64,000 nucleotides of DNA from Corticimicrobacter populi (GCF_003123725.1 NZ_QETA01000001.1:868001-932000), one strand, 5' to 3'. Shown: positions 36,180 through 44,628, counted from the first letter of the stretch. The notes: generated by a model not told the origin, from the sequence alone. A program made the numbers and translations.

Positions 36180-37193
36180 ATGATCAAGAAACTCATCGGC
36201 GTCTCGCTCGTGGCCGCCGCGCTTGGCGGTCAGGTCGCAACCGCACAACAGACCACGCTGCTCAACACGTCCTACGATATCGCCCGTGAACTGTTTGCCG
36301 AAATCAATCCCAAGTTCGAGGCGCACTGGAAAGAAAAGACCGGCCAGGATCTGAAGATCGACCAGTCCTTCGCCGGCAGCTCACGTCAGGCCCGTGCGAT
36401 CCTGCAGGGTCTCAAGGCAGATGTGGTTACCTTCAATCAGGTACCCGATGTCGATGTGCTGGCCAAGAACGGCCTGATTCGTGCCGACTGGCAACAGGCC
36501 CTGCCCAACAACAGTTCGCCCTACTACAGCACCATCGCATTCCTGGTGCGCAAGGGCAACCCCAAGAACATCAAGAACTGGGACGATCTGGTTCGCGATG
36601 ATGTGAGCCTCGTATTCCCCAACCCCAAGACTTCGGGCAATGCACGCTACAGCTACCTGGGTGCCTGGCTCTATGCCAACGAGAAGTTCAATGGTGACGA
36701 GGCCAAGACCCAGGAATTCGTCGGCAAGCTTCTGTCCAACGTCGAAAGCTTCCCTACCGGGGGCCGCGGCGCGACCGTCGCCTTTGCCCAGAACAATCAG
36801 GGTGACGTGCTGCTGACGTTCGAATCCGAAGTCAACAATATCGCCAACAGCGATGAGTTCAAGGCCGAGGAGTTCGAGGTCGTGGTGCCCCCGGTCAGCG
36901 TGCTGGCCGAATTCCCGGTTGCCGTGGTGGACAAGGTCGTCGACGAGAAAGGCACGCGCGAGCTGGCCACCGAATACCTCCAGTATCAGTACACGCCCGA
37001 AATCCAGGCCCTGCTGGCCGGTTTCAACTACCGTGTGCATGATGCCGAGGCCCTCAAGGCCAATGCCGACCGCTTTCCCGAAATTCGCCTGCTCAATCCG
37101 CAGGAGCTGATCGGCTCCTGGGACAAGATCACCGAAACGCATTTCGCCTCGAACGCCCAGCTCGACCAACTGCTGGCTGCCGGCAAGAAGTAA
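36180..37193 (+). CDS. sbp: Sulfate/thiosulfate ABC transporter substrate-binding protein
   Basis: A 337-residue periplasmic protein that binds sulfate or thiosulfate. The signal peptide (MIKKLIGVSLVAAALGGQVATA) is followed by QQTTLLNTSYDIARELF, the Sbp/CysP-type start. The sulfate-binding loops are visible in FAGSSRQARAILQGLKADVVTFNQ, NPKTSGNARYSYLGAW and GGRGATVAFAQNNQGDVLLTFESE. It begins the sulfate importer row. Sbp and CysP are hard to separate by sequence alone. It is divergent from the orphan amino-acid binding protein. Confidence 0.93.
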   Translation: MIKKLIGVSLVAAALGGQVATAQQTTLLNTSYDIARELFAEINPKFEAHWKEKTGQDLKIDQSFAGSSRQARAILQGLKADVVTFNQVPDVDVLAKNGLIRADWQQALPNNSSPYYSTIAFLVRKGNPKNIKNWDDLVRDDVSLVFPNPKTSGNARYSYLGAWLYANEKFNGDEAKTQEFVGKLLSNVESFPTGGRGATVAFAQNNQGDVLLTFESEVNNIANSDEFKAEEFEVVVPPVSVLAEFPVAVVDKVVDEKGTRELATEYLQYQYTPEIQALLAGFNYRVHDAEALKANADRFPEIRLLNPQELIGSWDKITETHFASNAQLDQLLAAGKK

Positions 37194-37226
37194 ACTACCG
37201 GTCTTCTTCACCGTAAGGATCGCCTG

Positions 37227-38105
37227 ATGCGCTTGACCGCTGCATCAGGCGTTGCATATTTCATGCCCCGCTTTTTTCTGCGCCACCCTACCCTGCCCGG
37301 CTTCGGACTGAGTTTCGGTGTCAGCACCCTGTTCATCTCGCTGGTCATCCTGCTGCCGCTGTCGGCGTTGCTGGTCTATGTCAGCGATATGAGCTGGAAT
37401 CAGTACTGGCGCGCCGTCACCGACGCCCGTGTGCTGGCCAGCTACCGGGTCACCATTTCCAGCGCATTCTGGTCCACGGTCTTCGTCACCCTGGTCGGCA
37501 TGCTGCTGGCCTGGATACTGGTGCGCTACGATTTTCCCGGGCGGCGCCTGCTCGATGCCCTGATTGATCTACCCTTTGCCCTGCCCACGGCGGTGGCCGG
37601 CCTGACGCTGGCCGTGCTGCTGTCGCCCAATGGCTGGTTGGGCCAGTGGTTCGCACCCTACGGCATCAAGATTGCCTATGCCTATCCGGGCCTGGTGATC
37701 GCCATGATCTTCACCAGCCTGCCTTTCATCGTACGCTCGATCCAGCCCGTGCTGGCCGATATCGGTACCGAATACGAGGAGGCGGCCCAATCACTCGGTG
37801 CGGGGCATGCACAGGTGTTTTTCCGGGTCATCCTGCCAGCACTGACGCCCGCACTCATGACCGGGATGTCGCAAGCCTTTATCCGCAGTCTCGGAGAGTT
37901 CGGCGCAGTTGTCATGATCGCCGGCAACATTCCCTTCAAGACAGAAGTGACCTCGCTGATGATTTTCTTCAGGCTGGCCGAATACGAGTACGGCATGGCT
38001 GCCGCCATTGCCTCAGTGGTACTCGCGGCCTCGCTGCTGCTGCTGTTTGGTCTGCAATGGCTGCAGGGCTGGATCCTGCCCTGGCAGAAAGGAAAACAGT
38101 CATGA
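37227..38105 (+). CDS. cysT: Sulfate ABC transporter permease CysT
   Basis: A 292-residue inner-membrane permease (also called CysU). The N-terminal region has a long hydrophobic segment followed by SWNQYWRAVTDARVLASYRVTISSAF. DLPFALPTAVAGLTLAVLLSPNGWLGQW is the family hallmark, and the EAA loop is YEEAAQSLGAGHAQVFFRVILPAL. AAGGA at 37215-37219 supports ATG 37227; ATG 37263 is an alternative. The stop overlaps the cysW start (ATGA). Its partner ATPase is not adjacent. Confidence 0.94.
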   Translation: MRLTAASGVAYFMPRFFLRHPTLPGFGLSFGVSTLFISLVILLPLSALLVYVSDMSWNQYWRAVTDARVLASYRVTISSAFWSTVFVTLVGMLLAWILVRYDFPGRRLLDALIDLPFALPTAVAGLTLAVLLSPNGWLGQWFAPYGIKIAYAYPGLVIAMIFTSLPFIVRSIQPVLADIGTEYEEAAQSLGAGHAQVFFRVILPALTPALMTGMSQAFIRSLGEFGAVVMIAGNIPFKTEVTSLMIFFRLAEYEYGMAAAIASVVLAASLLLLFGLQWLQGWILPWQKGKQS

Positions 38106-38926
38106 TGCGCAAACCCCGCACCTGGCAGCAATGGACGCTGATCGCCCTCGGGGTGAGCGTGGCGGGTCTGTTGCTGATCCTGCCCCTGACCCTCATTTTC
38201 GTCAAGGCGTTCAGCGCGGGCTGGGCGGCATTTGTCGACAACGTGCTCGACGGCGACATGCGCCATGCCATCGGCCTGACGCTGCTGGCTGCCGTCATTA
38301 CCATTCCGATCAATGTCGTCTTCGGTATCCTGCTGGCCTGGTGCGTGACAAATTACGACTTTCGGGGCCGTCGCCTGCTGATGACGCTGATCGACATTCC
38401 TTACGCGACCTCGCCGGTCGTGGCCGGCCTGTGCTATCTGGTGGTCTATGGCATGGAGAGCACTTTCGGCGGCTGGCTCTACCGTCACGACATCCAGCTC
38501 ATGTTCGCCTGGCCGGGCATCGTCATGGTGACGATTTTCGTGACATCACCTTTCGTGGCACGCATATTGATACCGCTGATGCAGTCGCAGGGCTCGGATG
38601 AGGAACATGCCGCTCTGACGCTCGGTGCCAGCGGCTGGCAGATCTTCAGCCGGGTCACGCTGCCCAAGATCAAGTGGGCGCTGCTCTATGGTGTGGCGAT
38701 CACCAATGCCCGCGCCGTGGGCGAGTTCGGCGCGGTATCGGTAGTGTCCGGAGCCATCCGCGGCAAGACCCTGACGCTGCCCCTGCTGATCGAGCAGCTC
38801 AACGATGACAACAAGGCCGTTGCAGCCTTTACGGCGGCCGCACTGCTGACATCCATCGCCCTGCTGACGCTGATGGTCAAAACCGGGATGGAATGGCGTC
38901 AGGAGGCCAGGACACGGGCTGGTTGA
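38102..38926 (+). CDS. cysW: Sulfate ABC transporter permease CysW
   Basis: A 274-residue inner-membrane partner of CysT. Markers are LAWCVTNYDFRGRRLLMTLIDIPYATSPVVAGLCYLVVYG, the EAA loop DEEHAALTLGASGWQIFSRVTLPKIKWALL, and GEFGAVSVVSGAIRGKTLTLPLLIEQLND. ATG 38102 is set by the four-base overlap with cysT. In most proteobacteria cysA follows cysW. Here the next gene is on the opposite strand and overlaps the cysW end by 28 bases, so the ATPase must come from elsewhere. Confidence 0.94.
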   Translation: MMRKPRTWQQWTLIALGVSVAGLLLILPLTLIFVKAFSAGWAAFVDNVLDGDMRHAIGLTLLAAVITIPINVVFGILLAWCVTNYDFRGRRLLMTLIDIPYATSPVVAGLCYLVVYGMESTFGGWLYRHDIQLMFAWPGIVMVTIFVTSPFVARILIPLMQSQGSDEEHAALTLGASGWQIFSRVTLPKIKWALLYGVAITNARAVGEFGAVSVVSGAIRGKTLTLPLLIEQLNDDNKAVAAFTAAALLTSIALLTLMVKTGMEWRQEARTRAG

Positions 38927-39447
38927 TCATCGGGCGTCAGCCGATACGCAGCCTTCTTCCACTTGCGCAGCCGGCCACGTGCGTTGGCATACGGCGATGC
39001 GGTATTGAACTGGATCATCCGACCCAGGGTATATTTTTCATACCAGGGTGTGCCATAAAGAGCCGCATCGCTTTCCGCCTCGACCAGCGACAGGATGCGA
39101 CCATGTACCTGCTCGAACTGCTGCAGCAATTCGGGATAGGCGACATTCGCCTGATCAGCATAGAATTTCTGCGCCAGGCGTCCCAGCTCATTCCACTTGT
39201 AGCCGGTCTCGGGAAAATCCACCGGCTGTCCACTGGACTTGGCATTGCACCATTTCAGTACCAGCAGGTTCCAGCCGATCAGGTATGCAACGAGATCGGC
39301 CACGCTCATGCAGGTGCCCCGTGCATGCCCCTCCATGGTGGCAACACGGGCACACTCGGGCGGAATGCTGGCAAGATCAGTTGCCAGCTTCCGGTAGGTC
39401 GTGCGGATCGCATCCAGCAACTCTTGCCTGTTTTGCGGTATGGCCAC
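38899..39447 (-). CDS. ClbS/DfsB family protein (DUF1706-like four-helix bundle)
   Basis: A 182-residue helical-bundle protein of the DinB-like superfamily, resembling the ClbS/DfsB group. MAIPQNRQELLDAIRTTYRKLATDL, ADLVAYLIGWNLLVLKW, YKWNELGRLAQKFYAD and MIQFNTASPYANARGRLRKWKK match its conserved spacing. ClbS in colibactin producers hydrolyses the toxin's cyclopropane ring and protects the cell; most relatives elsewhere have unknown roles. No colibactin-type synthesis genes are nearby. Its end overlaps the end of cysW by 28 bases, tail to tail. The next gene on its strand is dps, upstream. Confidence 0.82.
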   Translation of the reverse strand: MAIPQNRQELLDAIRTTYRKLATDLASIPPECARVATMEGHARGTCMSVADLVAYLIGWNLLVLKWCNAKSSGQPVDFPETGYKWNELGRLAQKFYADQANVAYPELLQQFEQVHGRILSLVEAESDAALYGTPWYEKYTLGRMIQFNTASPYANARGRLRKWKKAAYRLTPDDQPARVLAS

Positions 39448-39470
39448 GACCTTTACCCCTGGTCTTTGGA

Positions 39471-39989
39471 TTACTGCAGCAGGCTGCGCAGCATCCAGGC
39501 GTTCTTCTCGTGTATGTCGAGGCGGCGCGTGAGCAAGTCGGCGCTGGGCTGGTCGTTGGCTTCGTCGACATGCTTGAAGGCTGCACGGGCGGTCTTGGCG
39601 ACCGACTCATTGCCCTTGACCAGCAGACGGATCATGTCCAGTGCCTCAGGGACCGATTCGGGCTCCTCAATCGAACTCAGTTTGCTGTATTCGCGGTAGG
39701 TGCCGGGGGCATAGTGACCCAGGGCACGAATACGTTCGGCAATTTCATCGAGTGCGTTCCACTGCTCGGTGTATTGCTCCATGAACATGGTATGCAGGGT
39801 ATTGAACAGGGGACCGGTCACATTCCAGTGGAAGTTATGGGTCATCAGATACAGCGTATATGAATCCGCCAGCAGCTTGGACAGTTCCTGGGCGATAGCG
39901 GCACGATCCTTGTCGGAGATCCCGATATCGATCCTTACCGAGGCCGTCGCGGCAGCACGCTTGGGAGTGGATTTGGATGCTTTGGCCAT
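39471..39989 (-). CDS. dps: DNA-protecting ferritin-like protein Dps
   Basis: A 172-residue Dps-family protein that forms a 12-mer shell, oxidises and stores iron and shields DNA under peroxide stress. The ferroxidase site lies in YLMTHNFHWNVTGPLFNTLHTMFMEQYTEQWNALDEIAERIRALG, with the H-x12-D-x3-E spacing. The lysine- and alanine-rich N-terminus (MAKASKSTPKRAAA) can bind DNA. ATG 39989 is chosen because AGGAG is 7 bases upstream of it but only one base from the ATG at 39995. It follows oxyR on the same strand, with a terminator-like hairpin 22 bases before its start. Confidence 0.94.
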   Translation of the reverse strand: MAKASKSTPKRAAATASVRIDIGISDKDRAAIAQELSKLLADSYTLYLMTHNFHWNVTGPLFNTLHTMFMEQYTEQWNALDEIAERIRALGHYAPGTYREYSKLSSIEEPESVPEALDMIRLLVKGNESVAKTARAAFKHVDEANDQPSADLLTRRLDIHEKNAWMLRSLLQ

Positions 39990-40010
39990 GGACATGCTCC
40001 TGTATGGTTC

Positions 40011-40033
40011 AAAACGGGCAGCGCTGCTGCCCG
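40011..40033 (-). terminator. Hairpin with T-run between oxyR and dps
   Basis: On the minus strand CGGGCAGC (40033-40026) pairs with GCTGCCCG (40022-40015) around an AGC loop, followed by TTTT (40014-40011). A second small hairpin, GCGGCA/TGCCGC, lies at 40045-40061. Together they look like an oxyR terminator, yet they end 21 bases before the dps start codon. Confidence 0.6.
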
Positions 40034-40068
40034 GATTTGGTAGTGCGGCATCTTGTGCCGCGTTGGCG

Positions 40069-41040
40069 TTAGGATACTACTGCCGCAGCAGCCTGTGGTG
40101 ATGCATGCTCGATTTCAGCAACCATGCTGACGCCCGGCAGGCCGCAGGCCAGCACGGAGTCCGCCAGTGTCTGAATAGCCGCGAGCCGCGGAAAACTTTT
40201 GCGCCAGGCCAGGACGACGCGGCGCTCCGGTACAGGTTGCTCGAACGGAATATAGCTGAGCAATTCCGGCCCGCTGTGCGGCAGGCTCATCGAAGAGGCT
40301 GGCAACACGGTCACGCCGATACCGGCCGCGACCATATGCCGGATCGTCTCGAGAGACGAACCCTCGAAGGTACGCTGGATACCATCGCTGCTGGCCGAGT
40401 AGCCAGAGAGTTCGGGGCAGACCTCAAGCACCTGATCGCGGAAGCAGTGGCCATTGCCCAGCAGCAGCATCGTCTCGTCTTTCAGTTCGTCGGCTCCGAT
40501 GCTGTTGCGCTCCGACCAGGGGTGCCCACATGGCACGGCCACCGTGAACGGTTCATCGTATAGCGGTCGCACGGTGAGTCCGGCTTCGGGAAGCGGCAGT
40601 GCCATGATGGCGCAATCGAGTTCTCCCTGGCGCAGCAACTCGATCAGCTTGGAGGTAAAGTTTTCCTGCAGGATCAGCGGCATCGTCGGCGTGCGGCGGA
40701 TCTGTTCTGGCACCAGCCTGGGCAGCAGGTACGGACCGATGGTATGGATCACCCCGACACGCAGCGGCCCGATCAGGGGATCATGGCCCTGGCGGGCAAT
40801 TTCCCGCAGGTTGGCGCTTTCCTCCAGCACCTTCTGGGCCTGGGCCACGATGCGCTCGCCGATAGGCGTGACAGAAACCTCGCTGCCGCCTCGCTCGAAC
40901 AGCGTGACCTCAAGCTCGTCTTCCAGCTTGCGGATGGCGACCGACAGGGTCGGCTGGCTGACGAAACAGGCTTCGGCTGCACGGCCGAAATGTCGTTCCC
41001 TGGCGACCGCCACGATGTATTTCAATTCGGTCAGAGTCAT
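40069..41040 (-). CDS. oxyR: Peroxide-sensing LysR-type regulator OxyR
   Basis: OxyR senses hydrogen peroxide through a reversible disulfide and activates antioxidant genes. The 323-residue protein has an N-terminal winged helix-turn-helix (HFGRAAEACFVSQPTLSVAIRKLEDEL, about residues 17-43). The two redox cysteines lie in GNGHCFRDQVLEVC at C199 and C208, exactly the E. coli numbering. ATG 41040 gives that register and the normal N-terminus; a TTG at 41047-41049 would overlap the recG stop. It is 5 bases after recG, an arrangement found in other betaproteobacteria, and dps lies downstream. Confidence 0.95.
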   Translation of the reverse strand: MTLTELKYIVAVARERHFGRAAEACFVSQPTLSVAIRKLEDELEVTLFERGGSEVSVTPIGERIVAQAQKVLEESANLREIARQGHDPLIGPLRVGVIHTIGPYLLPRLVPEQIRRTPTMPLILQENFTSKLIELLRQGELDCAIMALPLPEAGLTVRPLYDEPFTVAVPCGHPWSERNSIGADELKDETMLLLGNGHCFRDQVLEVCPELSGYSASSDGIQRTFEGSSLETIRHMVAAGIGVTVLPASSMSLPHSGPELLSYIPFEQPVPERRVVLAWRKSFPRLAAIQTLADSVLACGLPGVSMVAEIEHASPQAAAAVVS

Positions 41041-41045
41041 TTTCT

Positions 41046-43175
41046 TCAAGTCCTCAAATAGTCTTCCCTGCCGCGCAGCCAGCGCTGCAGGTGAGCCCGT
41101 GCGGCCTCTGGACAGGCCTGCCTCAGATAGGATGCGGCATCACGAGCCTGTTCGGCCAGTTCTGCATCTGCCTGCAGATCGGCAAAACGCAGCAATGCCA
41201 CACCCGACTGCCGGACGCCCAAAAATTCGCCCGGCCCCCGCAGTTCCAGATCCCTGCGGGCAATTTCAAAACCATCTTCCGTCTCGAACATGGCGCGCAA
41301 ACGCTGGCGCGCCACTTGCGACAGCGGTGCCTGGTACAGCAGCACACAGATCGAAGCTGCACTGCCACGACCGACGCGTCCACGCAACTGATGCAGTTGT
41401 GCCAGTCCGAACCGTTCGGCGTGCTCGATCACCATGGTGCTGGCATTGGGCACGTCCACACCCACCTCGATCACGGTGGTGGATACCAGGATATCCATCT
41501 CCCCGGCCCGGAATGCATCCATGATGGCGCTTTTCTCGGCCTGGGGCAGACGGCCATGGACCAGGCCGATGCGCAATCCCGGCAACAGCACCTGCAGGCC
41601 GGCATGGGTATCAACGGCATTCTGCAGATCGAGTGCCTCGCTTTCTTCGACTAGCGGGCAGACCCAGTAGGCCTGCCGACCTGCACGCACGGCATCGGCC
41701 AGGTATTCGGCCAGTTCGCCGCGACGATGCTCGGCGATCAGTTTGGTCTTGACCGGCGTACGCCCGGGCGGCAACTCATCGATGACAGACACATCGAGAT
41801 CCGAGAAATAGGTCATGGCAAGCGTGCGCGGGATCGGCGTAGCACTCATCATCAACTGATGCGGCAGCATGGCTCCCTCATCGGGAGGCTGTTCACCCTT
41901 GCGTCCGAGCGCAAGACGCTGCCCCACGCCGAAACGATGCTGTTCATCCACGATCACCAGCCCCAGGCGATTGAAAGACACCTTGTCCTGGATGAGCGCC
42001 TGTGTACCGATCACCAGCGCAGCCTCGCCGGACTCGATGGCGGCCTGGGCAAGGCGGCGCGCTTTCTGGCCGAGACGGCCATTGAGCAGCACGGTTGTAA
42101 TGCCCAGCGGTGCCAGCCAGCTGTCTAGCTTGAGATAATGCTGCTCGGCCAGGATTTCGGTCGGGGCCATGAGCGCTACCTGGGCACCTGCGGCAATCGC
42201 CTGGACTGCTGCCAGTGCCGCCACGACGGTCTTGCCGCTGCCGACGTCACCTTGCAACAGACGATGCATGGGATGGGCGCGGGCCATATCATGGCAGATG
42301 TCCGCGACGACCCTCTGCTGGGCGGCCGTCAGGGCAAAAGGCAGGCTGGACAGCAAACGGGTCGGGAGCGTGTCGGCATCCTGAGCCACAATCAGAGGCC
42401 AGGCGCGCTGGTGTTGCCTGAGGGCGCGTGCCTCGGCCATGGACAGTTGCTGAGCAAGCAGCTCATCGAACTTGACGCGCAGCCAGGCTGGATGGGTCTG
42501 GGATTCCATGCCGTCGCCTGTGTCCCCAGGGCCGGGGGCATGGAGTTGATGGACAGCATCACCAAACGGCATCAACCCATAGCGCTCACGTACCCTTTCT
42601 GGCAAGGGATCGCTCAGGTCTGCCTGGGCCAGTGCATGCAGCACCGCCTGGCGCAGAACCGGCTGTGACAGGCCCGATGTGGTCGGGTAGACCGGAGTCA
42701 GTGCTTCGGGCAGAGGGGCATCACTGCGCCGGATACGGGGATGCACCATTTCGCAGCCCCACAGGCCGCCACGCACTTCGCCCAGCGCACGGACACGCAT
42801 GCCGGGTTCGACCTGTTTGACCTGGCTGGGATAGAAATTGAGCCAGCGCAGCGTGATTTCCGCATCGCCATCGCTCAGTACGGCTTTTAGCTGTTTACGA
42901 GGTCGATAGCTGACTTCGTGGCTGAGTATCTCGCCCTCAACCTGCACCGAACTGCCCGGACGCACTGCGCGGACAGGCACGACACGGGTCTCGTCCTCAT
43001 AGCGCAGAGGAAAATGCAGGACGAAATCCATCGGTTCGTCCAGTCCGAGCTTGCGAAACAGGCGACCCGTTGCGGATTTTTCATCAGGTGCACCGTGCCG
43101 CCGCTGTCGCGCAGCGGGACGGACAGCATGCGCCCCTCCCTTCGCCACGGGCATGTCGGCACAGCCTTGCTCCAT
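41046..43175 (-). CDS. recG: ATP-dependent DNA helicase RecG
   Basis: RecG remodels stalled replication forks and branched DNA. The 709-residue product has an N-terminal wedge/OB region (about residues 50-200) and a superfamily 2 helicase core: Walker A LLQGDVGSGKTVVA, LMAPTEILAEQH, the DEQH box IVDEQHRFGVGQR, MSATPIPRTLAM, and motif VI HQLRGRVGRGSAASICVLL. The N-terminal 20-30 residues are basic and poorly conserved, so a later start is possible. It overlaps ridA by one base and leads into oxyR. Confidence 0.95.
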   Translation of the reverse strand: MEQGCADMPVAKGGAHAVRPAARQRRHGAPDEKSATGRLFRKLGLDEPMDFVLHFPLRYEDETRVVPVRAVRPGSSVQVEGEILSHEVSYRPRKQLKAVLSDGDAEITLRWLNFYPSQVKQVEPGMRVRALGEVRGGLWGCEMVHPRIRRSDAPLPEALTPVYPTTSGLSQPVLRQAVLHALAQADLSDPLPERVRERYGLMPFGDAVHQLHAPGPGDTGDGMESQTHPAWLRVKFDELLAQQLSMAEARALRQHQRAWPLIVAQDADTLPTRLLSSLPFALTAAQQRVVADICHDMARAHPMHRLLQGDVGSGKTVVAALAAVQAIAAGAQVALMAPTEILAEQHYLKLDSWLAPLGITTVLLNGRLGQKARRLAQAAIESGEAALVIGTQALIQDKVSFNRLGLVIVDEQHRFGVGQRLALGRKGEQPPDEGAMLPHQLMMSATPIPRTLAMTYFSDLDVSVIDELPPGRTPVKTKLIAEHRRGELAEYLADAVRAGRQAYWVCPLVEESEALDLQNAVDTHAGLQVLLPGLRIGLVHGRLPQAEKSAIMDAFRAGEMDILVSTTVIEVGVDVPNASTMVIEHAERFGLAQLHQLRGRVGRGSAASICVLLYQAPLSQVARQRLRAMFETEDGFEIARRDLELRGPGEFLGVRQSGVALLRFADLQADAELAEQARDAASYLRQACPEAARAHLQRWLRGREDYLRT

Positions 43176-43561
43176 CAGAGGACAATGATGGCTTCTACTT
43201 CGAACTGGGCACCCTTGGGCAGGCTGACGACACCTACCGTGGAGCGGGCCGGGTATGGCTGCGGAATCAATTCCGACATGATGGCGTTGGCTGCCGCAAA
43301 GCGCTCCAGATCCGTCAGGAACAGGGTCAGCTTGACGATGTTCTCGAGCGTACCGCCTGCCGCTTCGATCACGGCCTGCATGTTGGCAAATGCCTGGCGT
43401 ACCTGGGCCTCGAAATTCTCGGCCACCAGTTCGCCGGTCTCGGGCTCAAGCCCGATCTGGCCGGACAGGTAGACCGTACGGCCTGCGGGGGCCTCGACGG
43501 CCTGGGAGTAAGGGCCGACAGCGGCCGGGGCGGCATTGGTCTGGATGATTTTCTTGCTCAT
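43175..43561 (-). CDS. ridA: RidA family enamine/imine deaminase
   Basis: A 128-residue RidA/YjgF/UK114 protein, which hydrolyses reactive enamine and imine intermediates such as those from threonine dehydratase. The family signature is visible in GPYSQAVEAPAGRTVYLSGQIGL near residue 16 and in VVSLPKGAQFEVEAI at the end; YPARSTVGV holds the catalytic arginine. It overlaps recG by one base. A 14-pair inverted repeat lies just upstream (43577-43612). Confidence 0.93.
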   Translation of the reverse strand: MSKKIIQTNAAPAAVGPYSQAVEAPAGRTVYLSGQIGLEPETGELVAENFEAQVRQAFANMQAVIEAAGGTLENIVKLTLFLTDLERFAAANAIMSELIPQPYPARSTVGVVSLPKGAQFEVEAIIVL

Positions 43562-43576
43562 GACAGCTCCATTAAT

Positions 43577-43612
43577 AAATGACTATTGCAGTTTAATATG
43601 CAATAGTCATTT
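43577..43612. promoter_or_regulatory. 14-base inverted repeat between fpr and ridA
   Basis: AAATGACTATTGCA (43577-43590) and its exact complement TGCAATAGTCATTT (43599-43612) flank an 8-base AT-only-plus-one-G loop. The stem is AT-rich with no proper T run, so it reads more like a protein-binding dyad or a leader stem than a terminator for fpr. It starts 16 bases upstream of the ridA start codon. The core TGACTATTGCA recurs before sqr. Confidence 0.5.
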
Positions 43613-43643
43613 TTAACAGCCTTCCCGGCAGCGGGCCGACTTT

Positions 43644-44420
43644 TTATTTCTCGACGAAGGCGCGCTCGATGACATAGTCACCCGGTTGACCGACCCCGGG
43701 TGACACCACGAAACCGTTGCCGTCGAGCATGGCGCACAGGTCGTTCAGCATCTGCGGGCTGCCGCACAGCATGACACGATCATGTTCGGGGTTCAGTTGC
43801 GGCAGGCCGATATCCTGCGCCAGCTTGCCGCTTTCGATCAGGGTCGTGATTCGGCCGGTATTGCGGAACTCCTCGCGGGTTACCGTGGGGTAGTAGATCA
43901 GCTTTTCGCGGACGACATCGCCAAAGAACTCATTATTGGGCAGTTCTTTTTCGATGAAATCGGCATAGGCCAGCTCACTCACCCAGCGCACGCCATGAAT
44001 CAGCACGATCTTGTCGAAACGATCGTAGACCTCAGGGTCCTTGATGATGCTCATGAAGGGGGCCAGGCCCGTGCCCGTGCCCAACAGATAGAGATTCTTG
44101 CCGGGCTTGAGATCATCGACCACCAGCGTGCCGACGGGCTTCTTGCTGACCAGGATCTCATCACCGACCTGCAGATGCTGCAGTCGCGAGGTCAGCGGGC
44201 CATCAGGCACCTTGATGCTGAAGAACTCGAGGTTTTCCTCGTAGTTGGCGCTGGCGATACTATAGGCACGCATCAGCGGCTTGCCATTGACTTCCAGACC
44301 GATCATCACGAAATGGCCGTTGTGAAAGCGCAGGGCCGGGTCGCGAGTCGTGGTGAAGGTGAAGAGCGTGTCGTTCCAGTGGTGAACGCTCAAGACGCGT
44401 TCGGTATTAAAGGCGGCCAT
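43644..44420 (-). CDS. fpr: Ferredoxin/flavodoxin-NADP+ reductase
   Basis: Fpr exchanges electrons between NADPH and ferredoxin or flavodoxin through FAD. The 258-residue protein has the FAD-binding block LMRAYSIASANYEENLEFFSIKVPDGPLTSRLQHL near residues 49-82. The NADP-binding part has LYLLGTGTGLAPFMSIIKD and VMLCGSPQMLNDLCAMLDGNGF. The C-terminus ends RAFVEK, typical of the short bacterial type. It is divergent from fbpA across 262 bases. Confidence 0.95.
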   Translation of the reverse strand: MAAFNTERVLSVHHWNDTLFTFTTTRDPALRFHNGHFVMIGLEVNGKPLMRAYSIASANYEENLEFFSIKVPDGPLTSRLQHLQVGDEILVSKKPVGTLVVDDLKPGKNLYLLGTGTGLAPFMSIIKDPEVYDRFDKIVLIHGVRWVSELAYADFIEKELPNNEFFGDVVREKLIYYPTVTREEFRNTGRITTLIESGKLAQDIGLPQLNPEHDRVMLCGSPQMLNDLCAMLDGNGFVVSPGVGQPGDYVIERAFVEK

Positions 44421-44496
44421 GAATCTGATGTTTGTAAGAAGTTAGGGGAATAGCGTGCACCCCTATTCTACCCGGTAGTCCCGAGAAGAATAATTA

Positions 44497-44512
44497 TTCC
44501 GCCTATGCGGAA
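44497..44512. promoter_or_regulatory. Dyad in the fpr-fbpA divergent region
   Basis: TTCCGC (44497-44502) and GCGGAA (44507-44512) are exact complements around CTAT, with flanking AT-rich sequence that extends the pairing imperfectly. It lies 77-92 bases upstream of the fpr start. It is a candidate binding site for a regulator of fpr; which regulator is unknown. Confidence 0.35.
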
Positions 44513-44628
44513 ATAAGCTTATGTACGCTTCTTTATAGCCCTTCCCGTGGCCTGTCGTCATGACACGGATCAAACATTCACGCGATGCCCCTCGATATCG
44601 AGGCTGCCATAAAGCAGAAATCACTGAT

